Source of the DNA: Pedobacter sp. Bi126
GTDB taxonomy: Bacteria; Bacteroidota; Bacteroidia; Sphingobacteriales; Sphingobacteriaceae
DNA length: 64,000 nucleotides
Assembly (NCBI RefSeq): GCF_918698245.1
Contig: NZ_CAKKMS010000002.1
Location: forward strand, 186,001-250,000
Reading direction: 5' to 3'
Shown here: positions 53,406 through 63,124 of the stretch, one piece after another
Position numbering within the stretch: position 1 is the stretch's first letter
Layout: every line of letters starts with the position of its first letter
Notes under the pieces: generated by a model
Database searches by the model: none
What the model was told of the DNA's origin: nothing
Seen by the model: the letters and a program-made list of their open reading frames with translations, nothing else
Made by a program: the position numbers and the translations under genes

Positions 53406-54632
53406 TTAAATTTTTAAGAACCATTTTCTATCATAGAGAAATTTCAATATCCCAAGCTGTATCAGTAGAACGCCTAGCCATAAACCTGCCTGTTGCCAGG
53501 CTAAAGGAATTTTAGCTATAACTCCGCCAAAGAGGAATTGTGAAGTAGATTCGAAATTGAAAAGCCCATGGGCACAAACGTAAATTAAAATAGAATTAGT
53601 ACCAATCCAGATGAAAGGCAAGCTCCATTTTTGATAAGTTTTAACATCAATAATGTAATAGAAGACAGAGAACAGCGCCAGACTAAATCCACCGGCAACC
53701 AATACAAAAGAGCTCGTCCACATATTTTTATTGAACGGAAAAAGCAGGTCCCATAGTAATCCGAGCGAAACCAATATTATGCCTGCTACAAGGAGGTAGA
53801 AAGCTTTTAGAACCAGACTGAAACGGTTATTTTTAGTGTTTAGAAATGTTCCAGTAAATACCCCTAAAAGTGCTGTTGCAATGGAAGGAATAGTGCTCAG
53901 CAAACCTTCCGGGTCGTAAACTGCACGATGGAGTTTGCCGGGCAACAATAAGCGGTCTACATAGGCTGCCAGATTACCTTCGGGTGTTAAAACGCCATTC
54001 CCAAAACCAGGAACAGGTATGGCTATCATGATGATGTAGTAGCCCAATAAAATGCCGAGCAACCAGATGAGCTGTTTGCGTAACGAAAAATTGAGGTAAA
54101 TTAAAGCCGCAAAAAAAGTAGATAGGGCAATCCGGCCAAGTACGCTCGCGAAACGGGTATTTTCGTAGCCTTCCCATTGGAGCAGGCCGTTTACCACCAT
54201 TCCAAGAAAGATTAAAATCAGTGTTCTTCTGACCAGGGCATAATAAATAGCTTTTGCTGATTTTTTTTTATCATTTCCGGCATTTAAATGTTTTTCATAA
54301 GAAAATGGCATCGAAACACCTGAGATAAAGATGAAAAGTGGAAAAATCAGGTCGTAAAAAGTAAAACCGTTCCAAAGGGAGTGATGAAGCTGGTTGCTGA
54401 TGCCAACCGAAAACTTTTCGAGAAACGATAAATGGCTATTACTGGCAATGGTCCAGTCATTGGGATTTCTGATCAAATGGTGTTCTTTCATTACACCGTT
54501 AGCCAGTCCGTGGAAAATACCTTCTCCACTAATAATCCAGAACATGTCAAAACCGCGTAAGGCATCTAAAGAAAGTAATCTTTTCTTTTTCGGTAAAAGT
54601 AAATCTTGCGGTGCAGATTCGGTAATGGCCAT
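53406..54632 (-). CDS. DUF5009 / HGSNAT-like membrane acyltransferase
   Basis: A 408-residue membrane protein with about 10-11 helices. The opening LLSLDALRGFDMFWIISGE and FTFYDLIFPLFIFISGVSMPF are typical of the DUF5009/NagX group, related to the lysosomal heparan alpha-glucosaminide N-acetyltransferase. That enzyme moves an acetyl group across the membrane to terminal alpha-glucosamine. Members are common in polysaccharide-utilisation loci. In this operon it could acetylate a glucosamine in an imported or periplasmic glycan. Confidence 0.85.
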   Translation of the reverse strand: MAITESAPQDLLLPKKKRLLSLDALRGFDMFWIISGEGIFHGLANGVMKEHHLIRNPNDWTIASNSHLSFLEKFSVGISNQLHHSLWNGFTFYDLIFPLFIFISGVSMPFSYEKHLNAGNDKKKSAKAIYYALVRRTLILIFLGMVVNGLLQWEGYENTRFASVLGRIALSTFFAALIYLNFSLRKQLIWLLGILLGYYIIMIAIPVPGFGNGVLTPEGNLAAYVDRLLLPGKLHRAVYDPEGLLSTIPSIATALLGVFTGTFLNTKNNRFSLVLKAFYLLVAGIILVSLGLLWDLLFPFNKNMWTSSFVLVAGGFSLALFSVFYYIIDVKTYQKWSLPFIWIGTNSILIYVCAHGLFNFESTSQFLFGGVIAKIPLAWQQAGLWLGVLLIQLGILKFLYDRKWFLKI

Positions 54633-54702
54633 AATATTTTTAAGCTAATGATGGGCGGTTTTTGTTTTCTAAAAATAAGCGCTGTTCGGAGAAAAGCAGC
54701 AT

Positions 54703-55683
54703 TTATTTTTTGATAATGGTATTATAAATAATTTCTCCTTCATCGTTAATGGTTTGTACACGGATTAAATCTTTACTGACCGAGAAAAGCATAAAACCAT
54801 ACACAGAAGCCACCATCTGGGCATCATCAATGAGTTTTACAGGTGTTTTTTCTGATGCTGCGCCTGAAATGAAGTGATGTGTTTTGCCTTCAGGTTTAAT
54901 GTACTGCAAGCTGTGCTCGTGCCCGGTGAGGTATACATCTACGCCATAACGATCAAAAACCGGTTTAAGGGAACGGCGGATTGCTTTGGTATCATATCCA
55001 TCTGTGCGGCTTCCTCCAGTATACATGGGATGATGCCCCACAACAATTTTCCATCTGATGCTTGGATCTGTGTCACTTAATGTTTTAACCAGCCATCGTT
55101 TTTGTTGGGTGGTATCCTGGCCTTTTACATTTGGGCCGTATTCGGAATTTTTGTAAAATTCTGGAATTAAAGGGTTGGTATCGATAAAAGCAATCAATAC
55201 CTGATTATTCAGATCTCCATTGATGGGGAACTTCTTTGCGTAATAACGGGCGGGCATTTTCCATCTCCTACTGATTTTAGAATAAGCAACCTGGGCATCT
55301 GGATTGGATTTATAATCGTGGTTACCCAGTACCGGATACCAATCCCACTGCAAAGAAAATGCAGTATAAATATCTTCAAAAGAATATTTAAAAAGTGGAT
55401 CGTGTTCACTGATTACGCCGCTAGGGTAGAAGTTATCACCTGTAGAAATGATAAACTGTGCTTTAACATCTGCTGCGGTTATCCCCATTTGTTGCGCTAC
55501 CTGTTTCTGATGGTCGGCACCGTTTCTTCCCCAATCGCCCATGGCAATAAAATTAAGCGATAAGGCATCTTTAGTTATCGTTTTGGTAGGAGGGGTGGCT
55601 TCAGATTGTGTTTTTAATAAAACCTGAGCTTGTAATGAGCAATAGGTGAATAGGGAAATCAGTAAAAGTAAGTGTTTCCTCAT
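54703..55683 (-). CDS. Secreted purple-acid-phosphatase-type metallophosphoesterase
   Basis: A 326-residue exported phosphatase with signal peptide (LQAQ, residue 20). Metal and catalytic residues in order: Asp50 (MGDWG), Asp83 and Tyr86 (GDNFYPSG), Asn121-His122 (GNHD), then VGHHPMY and LTGHEHSLQ. The layout matches tartrate-resistant/purple acid phosphatases with an Fe-M centre, which dephosphorylate phosphomonoesters; some plant relatives are phytases. Its place in an operon headed by inositol oxygenase makes an inositol phosphate a plausible substrate. Confidence 0.9.
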   Translation of the reverse strand: MRKHLLLLISLFTYCSLQAQVLLKTQSEATPPTKTITKDALSLNFIAMGDWGRNGADHQKQVAQQMGITAADVKAQFIISTGDNFYPSGVISEHDPLFKYSFEDIYTAFSLQWDWYPVLGNHDYKSNPDAQVAYSKISRRWKMPARYYAKKFPINGDLNNQVLIAFIDTNPLIPEFYKNSEYGPNVKGQDTTQQKRWLVKTLSDTDPSIRWKIVVGHHPMYTGGSRTDGYDTKAIRRSLKPVFDRYGVDVYLTGHEHSLQYIKPEGKTHHFISGAASEKTPVKLIDDAQMVASVYGFMLFSVSKDLIRVQTINDEGEIIYNTIIKK

Positions 55684-55801
55684 GGAGATAAATTTAAGGT
55701 GATTGAGAAATTTTGATGGGCCATCGGCCTTAAACAGGATAGGAAAAAAGAAATTTCTCTGGCTTTTACCCCAGAGAAATTTTTGTATTGTTTACCGAGG
55801 G

Positions 55802-57475
55802 TTAATTGTAACCAGGGTTTTGAACCAATGTATTGTTTGTCGCTATTGCTGTACTTGGAATTGGGAATATACGGCGATAAGTATCGGTATTGGTTTTAGA
55901 TAAACCATAAGTGTTCTCAAATTTACCGAACCTGATCATATCATTACGGTGCCAGCATTCCCATGCAAATTCTTTCGAACGTTCATTGTAAAGTACATCC
56001 AATGTCAATGCGCCTAAAGCTGCAGAAGTGGTACGGTTGCTTCGTACGCTGTTTACCAAACCTAATGCCGTAGCGCCTAATGTTGGCGTTCCACCTCTAA
56101 ATATGGCTTCAGCTTTCGTTAGGATAATATCTGAATAGCGGAATAACGGCATATCGTTGTTTTGGTTCCGGCTAATTGGATTGGTGTAATCTGGTAAGAA
56201 TTTAATGTTACGGTAGCCGGTATTCCAGGCAATTTCATCCTTCCCTAAATCGTAAGCATTTGCACCTAAACGTGAACTGCTTAATGGCGTTAAATTTAGG
56301 GCATAAGTTAGTGTTCCAGCCGGAGTACCACCAGTATAAAACTGATCGTAGCCTAAATTAGTGGTGCTCACCATTATCGGACTACCATCTGGCCAGTACT
56401 GCGGGCCGGTAAGCCATTGTTTGTTTCTGATGTCGTTCGAATCGTTAAAATTTGCATAAAACTCAGTTGTAGTCATTCTCGGACCGCTCGGTTTGTTGTT
56501 TGACAAGCCTCCGCCACTGCTTTGGTTCATAACCGGGTTGGTAAATGTGCCTGGTGTGGATCCAGAATATTGATAGCGTATGCCAAGGTTACGGTTTAAA
56601 TCGTAACGGGCCATAAACATATTGCCGGAAGAAGTAGACGCATCAAAGGGGATTGCAAAAATAAATTCTTTTTGCGTTGGCCCATTGGTGGGATAAAACA
56701 TTTGTAGATAGCTCGACATTGGTTCTATACTATATAAACCTGAACTGATAATCTGATCACAAGCCGCTATACAATCATCATAACGTGCTGTTCCTGTATA
56801 TACAGCCGCATTTAAGTACATTTTTGCCAATATCGAATAAGCGAGGTATTTTGTTGGTAAACCATAGGTTGCCATACCGCTAGTCGATTTTAAATAGGGG
56901 ATAGCCGCTTTAAGCTCGCTTTCTACATAGTTGAATACGTCTGCACGTTTCGAATTCGTTTTTAATGCTGTGCTGCCATACAACGTATCTAACGGAACAT
57001 TGCCATATAAATCCATCATCATAAAGTACGACAGGGCCCGCATGGTTTTTAATTCTGCAAGGTTGGTGTTTTTTGCAGCACCCGCTGGTGCCGACTCGCT
57101 AATAATCGAAATGGTTTGATTGGCAGTGCCGATAATGTTGGTCAAATAAGACCAACCTGCTGCAACCCAAGCATTGTCTTTTGTCCAGGTGTGGCGATGC
57201 AGTTCAAGGTACTTATTCCCGTCAATCCAGTCGGAAGCAAAAATTGGCAGCACCGATTCATCTGTTGAAGAACTTTGTAAAAAAAAGTAAGTAGTGGCAT
57301 AATCGCTCCTTAAATTGATATATACCGCCCCAGATGCCGATGTTAACTGTGCGGCTGTTTTGGGATAGGTTTCTGGTAAAAGTTCTGATGTAACGGGTAC
57401 CTCGAGTTTTTGACAGGAGGTGAATATTAATGCACCAGTAAGCGCAAATAATATTCCAAATAATATCTTTTTCAT
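55802..57475 (-). CDS. SusD/RagB-family surface lipoprotein
   Basis: A 557-residue lipoprotein (GALIFTSC, Cys21) of the SusD class. It has typical pieces: ALSYFMMMDLYGNVPL, PYLKST, YSILAKMYLNAAVYTG and the C-terminal YNERSKEFAWECWHRNDMIRF. It binds the cargo of the SusC encoded 18 bp upstream. The cargo is not visible from sequence. Confidence 0.93.
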   Translation of the reverse strand: MKKILFGILFALTGALIFTSCQKLEVPVTSELLPETYPKTAAQLTSASGAVYINLRSDYATTYFFLQSSSTDESVLPIFASDWIDGNKYLELHRHTWTKDNAWVAAGWSYLTNIIGTANQTISIISESAPAGAAKNTNLAELKTMRALSYFMMMDLYGNVPLDTLYGSTALKTNSKRADVFNYVESELKAAIPYLKSTSGMATYGLPTKYLAYSILAKMYLNAAVYTGTARYDDCIAACDQIISSGLYSIEPMSSYLQMFYPTNGPTQKEFIFAIPFDASTSSGNMFMARYDLNRNLGIRYQYSGSTPGTFTNPVMNQSSGGGLSNNKPSGPRMTTTEFYANFNDSNDIRNKQWLTGPQYWPDGSPIMVSTTNLGYDQFYTGGTPAGTLTYALNLTPLSSSRLGANAYDLGKDEIAWNTGYRNIKFLPDYTNPISRNQNNDMPLFRYSDIILTKAEAIFRGGTPTLGATALGLVNSVRSNRTTSAALGALTLDVLYNERSKEFAWECWHRNDMIRFGKFENTYGLSKTNTDTYRRIFPIPSTAIATNNTLVQNPGYN

Positions 57476-57493
57476 GTCTTTAGAATTTGTGTT

Positions 57494-60400
57494 TTAAAAT
57501 GATGCGTTAAGACCTAGTAAAAAAGTACGTGTTTTAGGATAGAAGTTGTTATAATCTATACCCGGGGCAGCGCCTCCTTGATTAATCTCAGGATCAATCC
57601 CTTTATAGCCAGTAATGGTAAATAAATTATTGGTTGATAAATAAACCCTAACATTACTTACATATTTAATTAGGTTTTTAAAATTATAGCCTAAAGTTGC
57701 ATTATCCAAACGCACATAAGAACCACTTTCAATATACCGGTCTGAGTAGAATGAGTTTCTCGTGTCTGTTACTTTATCGTCAGCAGCGCTGTTTAGTATG
57801 TTATTAACTGCTGCACCCGCGGTGTAAGATAGATCTGCTTTGGTGGCATTAAATATCTTATTGCCAAAGGTTCCCCTTAAAAAGATGTTCAGCTCGAACT
57901 CTTTATATTTGAAGGTATTGCTCCAGCCCATTATTACTTTTGGCTGCGCATTGCCCAGGTAGAAATAATCGGTTCCAATGCTAGGTGTGGTGGTTGTAGA
58001 ACCATCACGTTTGTAAAACAGTGAGTTGCCACTCGCATCTTTGCCCGCATATTTTAGGGTAAAGAACTGGCCAAGCGGGTAACCAACTTTCAGGATTTGT
58101 AAAGTCGCATTGGTTTGTCCAGGTCCTTCTGGATCTGAGTAACGAATAGAATCTGCATTAGAAATAGGACCTTGTAAGCTCGTAATTTTGTTTTTATTGT
58201 ATGCCATGTTAATGCTACTCAACCATGAAAAACTTTTGGTAGCAACTGGTGATACATTTAAACTTACTTCGATACCTTTATTACTGATGCTACCACCGTT
58301 TGCGTATAATTGGCCACCCGGAACAAGCGCTTGTGGTACACTGTATTTGAAAAGCATGCCATTGGTGTTTTTATCATATACATCTACACTACCCGTAATT
58401 TTGTTGTTTAAAATGCCAAAGTCCACACCAAGGTTTTTGGTTGATGTCCTTTCCCATTTTAAATTGGGGTTTGCACCTTGTATAGGTGCATACGCCCCCG
58501 CCTGCACACCATTGTTGTAATAAGTGCCGAAACCACCATAAACTAACTGTCCATAATAAGCGCCTATCCCTGAAGAGTTTCCGGTTACTCCATAACTGGC
58601 ACGGATTTTTAAATCGCTAACAAATGATTGGCCCTTCATGAATTCTTCTTCGCTTACTCTCCAGGCTAAACCAACAGATGGGAAATAACCCCATTGGTTA
58701 TTTTTTCCGAATGCAGAGCTTCCATCGCGTCTGATTGAACCTTGCAAAAAGTATTTACTCTTATAATTATAATTTAACCTGAAAAAGTCAGAGATCATCA
58801 GGATTCTTTGATAAACAAGGTCATTTCCTAAATTAATGCGGTAAGTAGGAATGGCATAGGGGTTGCCCAGGGTAAGGTTTTGAAAGCCAACGAAATCTGT
58901 TGGGAAATTTGTACTTGAAGTTTGAAAGCCATCACCTACGATATTATCCTGATAACTGTAACCCAGTACAGCATTTAAGGTATGGTCGCCAATTTTCTTA
59001 TCCCAGGTTAAGAATGTTTCTAATATTTTATTGGTGTTTTCAAAATTGCTTCTTAAAGCCGATCCATTAGTGCCAAACACACCTCCAATCAGGGTATGTG
59101 CTATTCCAATGCCTGGGTCGGGGTTATTGTAAAAGTTCGATGTTGGGTATTTTCCAAAATAACTGCTGTAAAATTCACCATGAGCAGCGGTAGTTTTCTG
59201 GTAAGATAAATTAATGTTATAGGTAAAGCCAAACGGCAATTTTACTTCCGTATTAAAACCACCAATTAAAACGTTATATTTTGTTTCGTCCTGTGCATTA
59301 TCGGCAATGGCTACCGGATTAAAATAACCTGTATTGTTCAGGTTTTCGAAATAACTTCCATCTGCATTATAAATTGGCGAAACAGGTAAGCGCTTTGCAG
59401 CCTGTAACAATACAATATTCTGCAATGGCTCGTTAATAGATTTGCTACTCGAATTGGATAGGTTTAAGCTGAATTTTACTTTATCATTGAATGCGTACTG
59501 ATCTATGTTTAATCGACCAATAATACGATTTAATGAACTTTTACTTAAAATACCCTCTTTGTTAAAGTAGTTTAAGCTGGCGCTATAATTGCTGTGATCG
59601 GTACCACCGCTAAATGAAAGGTTATGGTTTTGTGAATATGCGGTAGAACGCTCAATGGCTTTCATCCAATTTACATTTTCGCCTTTATCATCATTTGGCG
59701 AAAATGCAACTTTGTTAGCTGTAAGGTAAGCCCTTAATTGATCAGCATCCATTAAATCAAGCTGATTACTTACTTTTTCGGCAGCTATATAGCCACTATA
59801 GCTTAACTGCGGCATGCCCGATTTACCACGTTTTGTTGTTACTATAATTACACCACTGGCTGCACGGTTACCATAAATAGCAGTTGCTGCGGCATCTTTT
59901 AATACATCAATTGATGCAATATCCGCTGGTGCTATCGCCGCAATATCGGCTCCTGGGATACCATCAATCACATAAAAAGGAGCTCCCGGACTATTAACGG
60001 TAGATGCACCACGTAAAATTACTGCTGCTGGTTTGTTTGGGTCGCCACTGGCGCTAATATTCAGCCCCGGAACTTTACCCTGTAGCAACTGACCAACATC
60101 TGCAATAGCGCCTTTATTTAATTCTTCGGGTTTTACTGAAGTAATGGCACTTGATAAGCCCTTGCGAGACCCTTTTCCATATCCTACCACAACTACATCT
60201 GTAAGTGAGGTATTCGCTTCTTTTATGGTTACTTTATAGCTCGATGCAGTGCCAATAGTGATTTCTTTGGCTTCGTAGCCCATAAAAGTAAATACGAGTT
60301 TGTCGCCGTTTTTGGCAGAGATGCTAAAAGCACCTTTGTCTCCGGTAACTGTTACTTTGCTGGTGCCCTTTACCGAAACCGAAGCACCAATAATTGGCAT

Positions 60401-60532
60401 GTTTTCGGTATCTATTAAATTCCCGGTAATTTTTCGTTCATCCTGCGCAAAGACAGCGTTGAACGACTGGCTGATGAGTAAAAGCAGCAAAAAGATGCTG
60501 CCATACTTTAAGCTTGTACATTTAAATCTCAT
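57494..60532 (-). CDS. SusC/RagA-type TonB-dependent receptor
   Basis: A 1012-residue outer-membrane transporter. A signal peptide (about 1-29, AVFAQ) is followed by a carboxypeptidase-like domain (ITGNLIDTENMPIIGASV), the SusC box SLTDVVVVGYGKGSRK, the plug (LLQGKVPGLNIS, AAATAIYGNRAASGVIIVTT) and the beta barrel ending in NASF. It lies 68 bp downstream of the inositol oxygenase gene on the same strand and pairs with the SusD that follows. Confidence 0.95.
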   Translation of the reverse strand: MRFKCTSLKYGSIFLLLLLISQSFNAVFAQDERKITGNLIDTENMPIIGASVSVKGTSKVTVTGDKGAFSISAKNGDKLVFTFMGYEAKEITIGTASSYKVTIKEANTSLTDVVVVGYGKGSRKGLSSAITSVKPEELNKGAIADVGQLLQGKVPGLNISASGDPNKPAAVILRGASTVNSPGAPFYVIDGIPGADIAAIAPADIASIDVLKDAAATAIYGNRAASGVIIVTTKRGKSGMPQLSYSGYIAAEKVSNQLDLMDADQLRAYLTANKVAFSPNDDKGENVNWMKAIERSTAYSQNHNLSFSGGTDHSNYSASLNYFNKEGILSKSSLNRIIGRLNIDQYAFNDKVKFSLNLSNSSSKSINEPLQNIVLLQAAKRLPVSPIYNADGSYFENLNNTGYFNPVAIADNAQDETKYNVLIGGFNTEVKLPFGFTYNINLSYQKTTAAHGEFYSSYFGKYPTSNFYNNPDPGIGIAHTLIGGVFGTNGSALRSNFENTNKILETFLTWDKKIGDHTLNAVLGYSYQDNIVGDGFQTSSTNFPTDFVGFQNLTLGNPYAIPTYRINLGNDLVYQRILMISDFFRLNYNYKSKYFLQGSIRRDGSSAFGKNNQWGYFPSVGLAWRVSEEEFMKGQSFVSDLKIRASYGVTGNSSGIGAYYGQLVYGGFGTYYNNGVQAGAYAPIQGANPNLKWERTSTKNLGVDFGILNNKITGSVDVYDKNTNGMLFKYSVPQALVPGGQLYANGGSISNKGIEVSLNVSPVATKSFSWLSSINMAYNKNKITSLQGPISNADSIRYSDPEGPGQTNATLQILKVGYPLGQFFTLKYAGKDASGNSLFYKRDGSTTTTPSIGTDYFYLGNAQPKVIMGWSNTFKYKEFELNIFLRGTFGNKIFNATKADLSYTAGAAVNNILNSAADDKVTDTRNSFYSDRYIESGSYVRLDNATLGYNFKNLIKYVSNVRVYLSTNNLFTITGYKGIDPEINQGGAAPGIDYNNFYPKTRTFLLGLNASF

Positions 60533-60600
60533 GATTTTTGTAGATTTAGGTTCATAAATTGGTTTGTTTTATTTGGTTATACTGTTTTTGAGATAGAATG

Positions 60601-61488
60601 TTAAAATTTAATGGTAGCTGGTAAATACTTAGCTACAAGCGCTTTGTAATAGGGCTCTAGTTCTGCCCAGCTTTTCTGATTGGGGTTTTTAGAGTATAAA
60701 TCGTAAGGATTAAACAGATTAACCCATTTAAACATTTCATGATCTTTTTCATTCATCAGGTGATCGTATGCATTTTCCCTGTGCTGCGAGTAAAAGGAAT
60801 GGTAACGGAGCATGTATAATCCCGGCTCCGGAATGTAGGGCTTCATCATGTGGTATACATATTCATCGTGGCCCCATGACATGTCTACATTGTCTAGACC
60901 GCAGTTTTGAGTATAAACACCCAATTTGGTCTGGTAGGTTTCGTTTTTAAAATCGGGATTCTGACTGAAAAATTCTGGATAAACAATTTTATCTGAATAG
61001 GCGCAACCTACCGGAAAAGTATCGCCCACTACGGCCCATTGTGGTTCTCCGAACAGACACAGTACTTTGCCCATATCGTGTATTAAACCAACCAATACCA
61101 TCCAATCGGGGTGGCCGTCGTTTCTAATGGCTTCTGATGTTTGTAAAAGGTGCTGCATCTGGTCCAGATCGGTATCAGGATCAGAATCATCTACCAGTTT
61201 GTTTAAAAAATCAAACGCACTCCAGATCGGCATCTCCTGTTTGTCGAACTTTAAATAATCTGCTTTTTTCTGTTTTACGAAATCATAGGTTTGATAAGTA
61301 TGATTAAGCCTGTAAAATTCTTTTACGCTGTCTTTTTCCGTTTCATCATAATTTCTGAACTGCTCTTCTTTTTTTTCAGCGTTGATGTTTTTTGGATCAG
61401 GGTAGCGGATTAATATATCCTCTTCCCATTGATCAAGATTTTGCAATGGATTTTGATTATCCTTTGAAGCTTCGCTTTGGTTTCTCAT
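60601..61488 (-). CDS. miox: myo-Inositol oxygenase (MIOX)
   Basis: A 295-residue cytoplasmic non-haem di-iron oxygenase that turns myo-inositol into D-glucuronate. All six iron ligands known from the mouse enzyme are present: His113, His137-Asp138 (LIHDMGK), His207 (WGHDEY), His230 (RYHSFY) and Asp263 (FNPYDLYSK). Lys141 is also kept. The stretch FGEPQWAVVGDTFPVGC is nearly that of animal MIOX. Length is normal. Bacterial MIOX is uncommon. It heads a minus-strand operon with SusC/SusD, phosphatase, acetyltransferase and GH92, and diverges from a LacI regulator. Confidence 0.96.
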   Translation of the reverse strand: MRNQSEASKDNQNPLQNLDQWEEDILIRYPDPKNINAEKKEEQFRNYDETEKDSVKEFYRLNHTYQTYDFVKQKKADYLKFDKQEMPIWSAFDFLNKLVDDSDPDTDLDQMQHLLQTSEAIRNDGHPDWMVLVGLIHDMGKVLCLFGEPQWAVVGDTFPVGCAYSDKIVYPEFFSQNPDFKNETYQTKLGVYTQNCGLDNVDMSWGHDEYVYHMMKPYIPEPGLYMLRYHSFYSQHRENAYDHLMNEKDHEMFKWVNLFNPYDLYSKNPNQKSWAELEPYYKALVAKYLPATIKF

Positions 61489-61582
61489 AAGGCTAGAAAT
61501 GGATTGGTTAAAGATTTTCTTTGGTTTTATAAGTTAAAGTTGAGTTTTTAGAAGCTTAAACTTTTATATTTTGCCAATTTTA

Positions 61583-61592
61583 TTTACGTAAA
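61583..61592. promoter_or_regulatory. Candidate LacI operator upstream of MIOX
   Basis: TTTACGTAAA is a perfect 10-base palindrome with the central CG step favoured by LacI-family sites, about 95 bases upstream of the MIOX start. On the MIOX coding strand it reads CGTTTACGTAA, the same 11-mer as the site before the symporter gene (63038-63048). Confidence 0.6.
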
Positions 61593-61771
61593 CGATTAAG
61601 TAAAATTAAATTCTACACTATGTAATCAACTTTAATTTGTTTATATTTAATAGGTTACATTTTGAGTTGCACTAATGGTTGTCCTTTTCTGCCTGAATGC
61701 CCATTAGTGAAATGTATAAAAGAAAAGAAATAAACGTTGTTATTACGATTATTTCATATTTTCGTTTGTAG

Positions 61772-61930
61772 CAGATACTTTTTCTTAGTCAAAAGAAGTA
61801 TCTTATTGCTGTAACCAACAAATGTTATGAACATAAATTCGGCAAACCTGCTCTGAAAATTGAGGCAAGCTGGATTGTTTTTGATGAAGATGCTGGTGAA
61901 AAAGAAGCTTTTGACCTATTATATCGCTAA
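61772..61930 (+). pseudogene. Possible gene remnant
   Basis: A 52-codon open frame without any ATG reads like protein (KKYLIAVTNKCYEHKFGKP, then EASWIVFDEDAGEKEAFDLL) and ends in TAA. It has no start codon and an upstream stop, so it may be the tail of a lost gene. Chance is possible. Confidence 0.25.
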
Positions 61931-61989
61931 CTAAAGTGTTATATGGGGCATTTTCCTCTGAAAAAACTAACTAAACAAATTTTTAAGAC

Positions 61990-62997
61990 ATGGCGGAAGC
62001 AGTGAACATTAAGCGGTTGGCTCAGGAATTAAATATTTCCATCGCAACCGTTTCTAAGGCCCTCAATGACAGTTACGAGATCAGTTTAAAAACCAAAAAC
62101 AGGGTGTGGACCTTAGCCAAAGAGTTAAATTATACACCCAATCCAGCCGCCAGTAATCTAAGGAGCCATAAAACTAAAACGGTAGCGGTGATCATTCCCT
62201 GTGTAGCCAATAACTTTTTCTCATTATCCATCAAAGGAATTGAGGAGATTGCAAGGCAATACGGTTACCATGTACTTATTTACCAAACCCACGAGAATAT
62301 AGAGGCAGAAGTTGCCTTCACCAATAGTTTATTAAATGGCCGGGTAGATGGTATTCTTACATCTGTGTCTAGCAGTGAGTATAACAGTGAATATTATACC
62401 AACCTGGTTAAGAAAATTCCATTGGTGTTTTTTGACCGCGTTTATGAAAACCTGGATGCTGTTAAAGTAACCACCGATGATTACGAAATTGCTTTTCAGG
62501 CGACTGAGCATTTAATTGAATGCGGTTGTACCAAAATTGCGTATTTATATGGATTGGAAAATCTTCCTGCTGGTAAAGCCAGGTTTGCGGGTTATCTTGA
62601 TGCACTGAAAACGCATGGAATAGCTGCTGATGAGCAGCCCGTTGTTAAATATCAGGATGACGAAGAACTTAATCTGCAACATATAAACGAGCTGCTCAGG
62701 GAGTATAAGCCCGACGCACTTTTTTCTTCCATTGAAGAATTTATTATTCCTGCTTACTGCGCCTGCAGAGAAATGGGCCTAAAGATTCCGGATGATGTGA
62801 AAATACTGAGCTTTTCGAACCTCAGTACAGCAAAGCTTTTGAATCCTTCACTTACTACAATTACACAGCCAGCTTTCGAAATCGGGCGTGAAGCAGCAAA
62901 ATGCCTGTTCAAAATTCTCAATAATAAACAACTGGATGATGAGCAGAATATAATATTGAAATCGATGTTGATCAAGCGCGAATCGACAGGCTGCTAA
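61990..62997 (+). CDS. LacI-family transcriptional regulator
   Basis: A 335-residue regulator. The N-terminal helix-turn-helix is NIKRLAQELNISIATVSKALN with hinge NPAASNLRSHKTKTVAVII. A periplasmic-binding-protein-like sugar domain (about 60-330) ends with the usual GREAAKCLFKIL and LIKREST. It diverges from the MIOX operon and is followed by the symporter gene. The shared TTTACGTAA sites on both sides are its likely operators, with inositol or a product as the likely inducer. Confidence 0.93.
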   Translation: MAEAVNIKRLAQELNISIATVSKALNDSYEISLKTKNRVWTLAKELNYTPNPAASNLRSHKTKTVAVIIPCVANNFFSLSIKGIEEIARQYGYHVLIYQTHENIEAEVAFTNSLLNGRVDGILTSVSSSEYNSEYYTNLVKKIPLVFFDRVYENLDAVKVTTDDYEIAFQATEHLIECGCTKIAYLYGLENLPAGKARFAGYLDALKTHGIAADEQPVVKYQDDEELNLQHINELLREYKPDALFSSIEEFIIPAYCACREMGLKIPDDVKILSFSNLSTAKLLNPSLTTITQPAFEIGREAAKCLFKILNNKQLDDEQNIILKSMLIKRESTGC

Positions 62998-63039
62998 CAA
63001 AGCTAAGTCTGTGTTATTGCTATAGGCTAGGCGAAAACG

Positions 63040-63049
63040 TTTACGTAAT
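63040..63049. promoter_or_regulatory. Candidate LacI operator upstream of the symporter
   Basis: TTTACGTAAT, preceded by CG, lies 75 bases upstream of the symporter start. It shares the 11-mer CGTTTACGTAA with the MIOX-side site and has the same orientation relative to its gene. Confidence 0.55.
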
Positions 63050-63068
63050 TAAATAATCGAATTTAGCC

Positions 63069-63088
63069 CCCAACATTGGGATTTTTTC
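63069..63088 (+). terminator. Weak terminator after the LacI gene
   Basis: CCCA and TGGG pair with a 4-base loop and are followed by a T run. The stem is short. It lies between the candidate operator and the symporter gene, so it may end the LacI transcript or fold in the symporter leader. Confidence 0.4.
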
Positions 63089-63124
63089 TGATTTTTAAAA
63101 AAAAACCAAATATAAAAAATCCAT

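Larger units (their letters stand above)
61489..61989. other. Divergent promoter region between MIOX and LacI genes
   Basis: About 500 AT-rich bases. It holds the candidate operator at 61583-61592 on the MIOX side and a possible reading-frame remnant at 61772-61930. The MIOX and LacI promoters should lie here but cannot be placed firmly. Confidence 0.55.
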
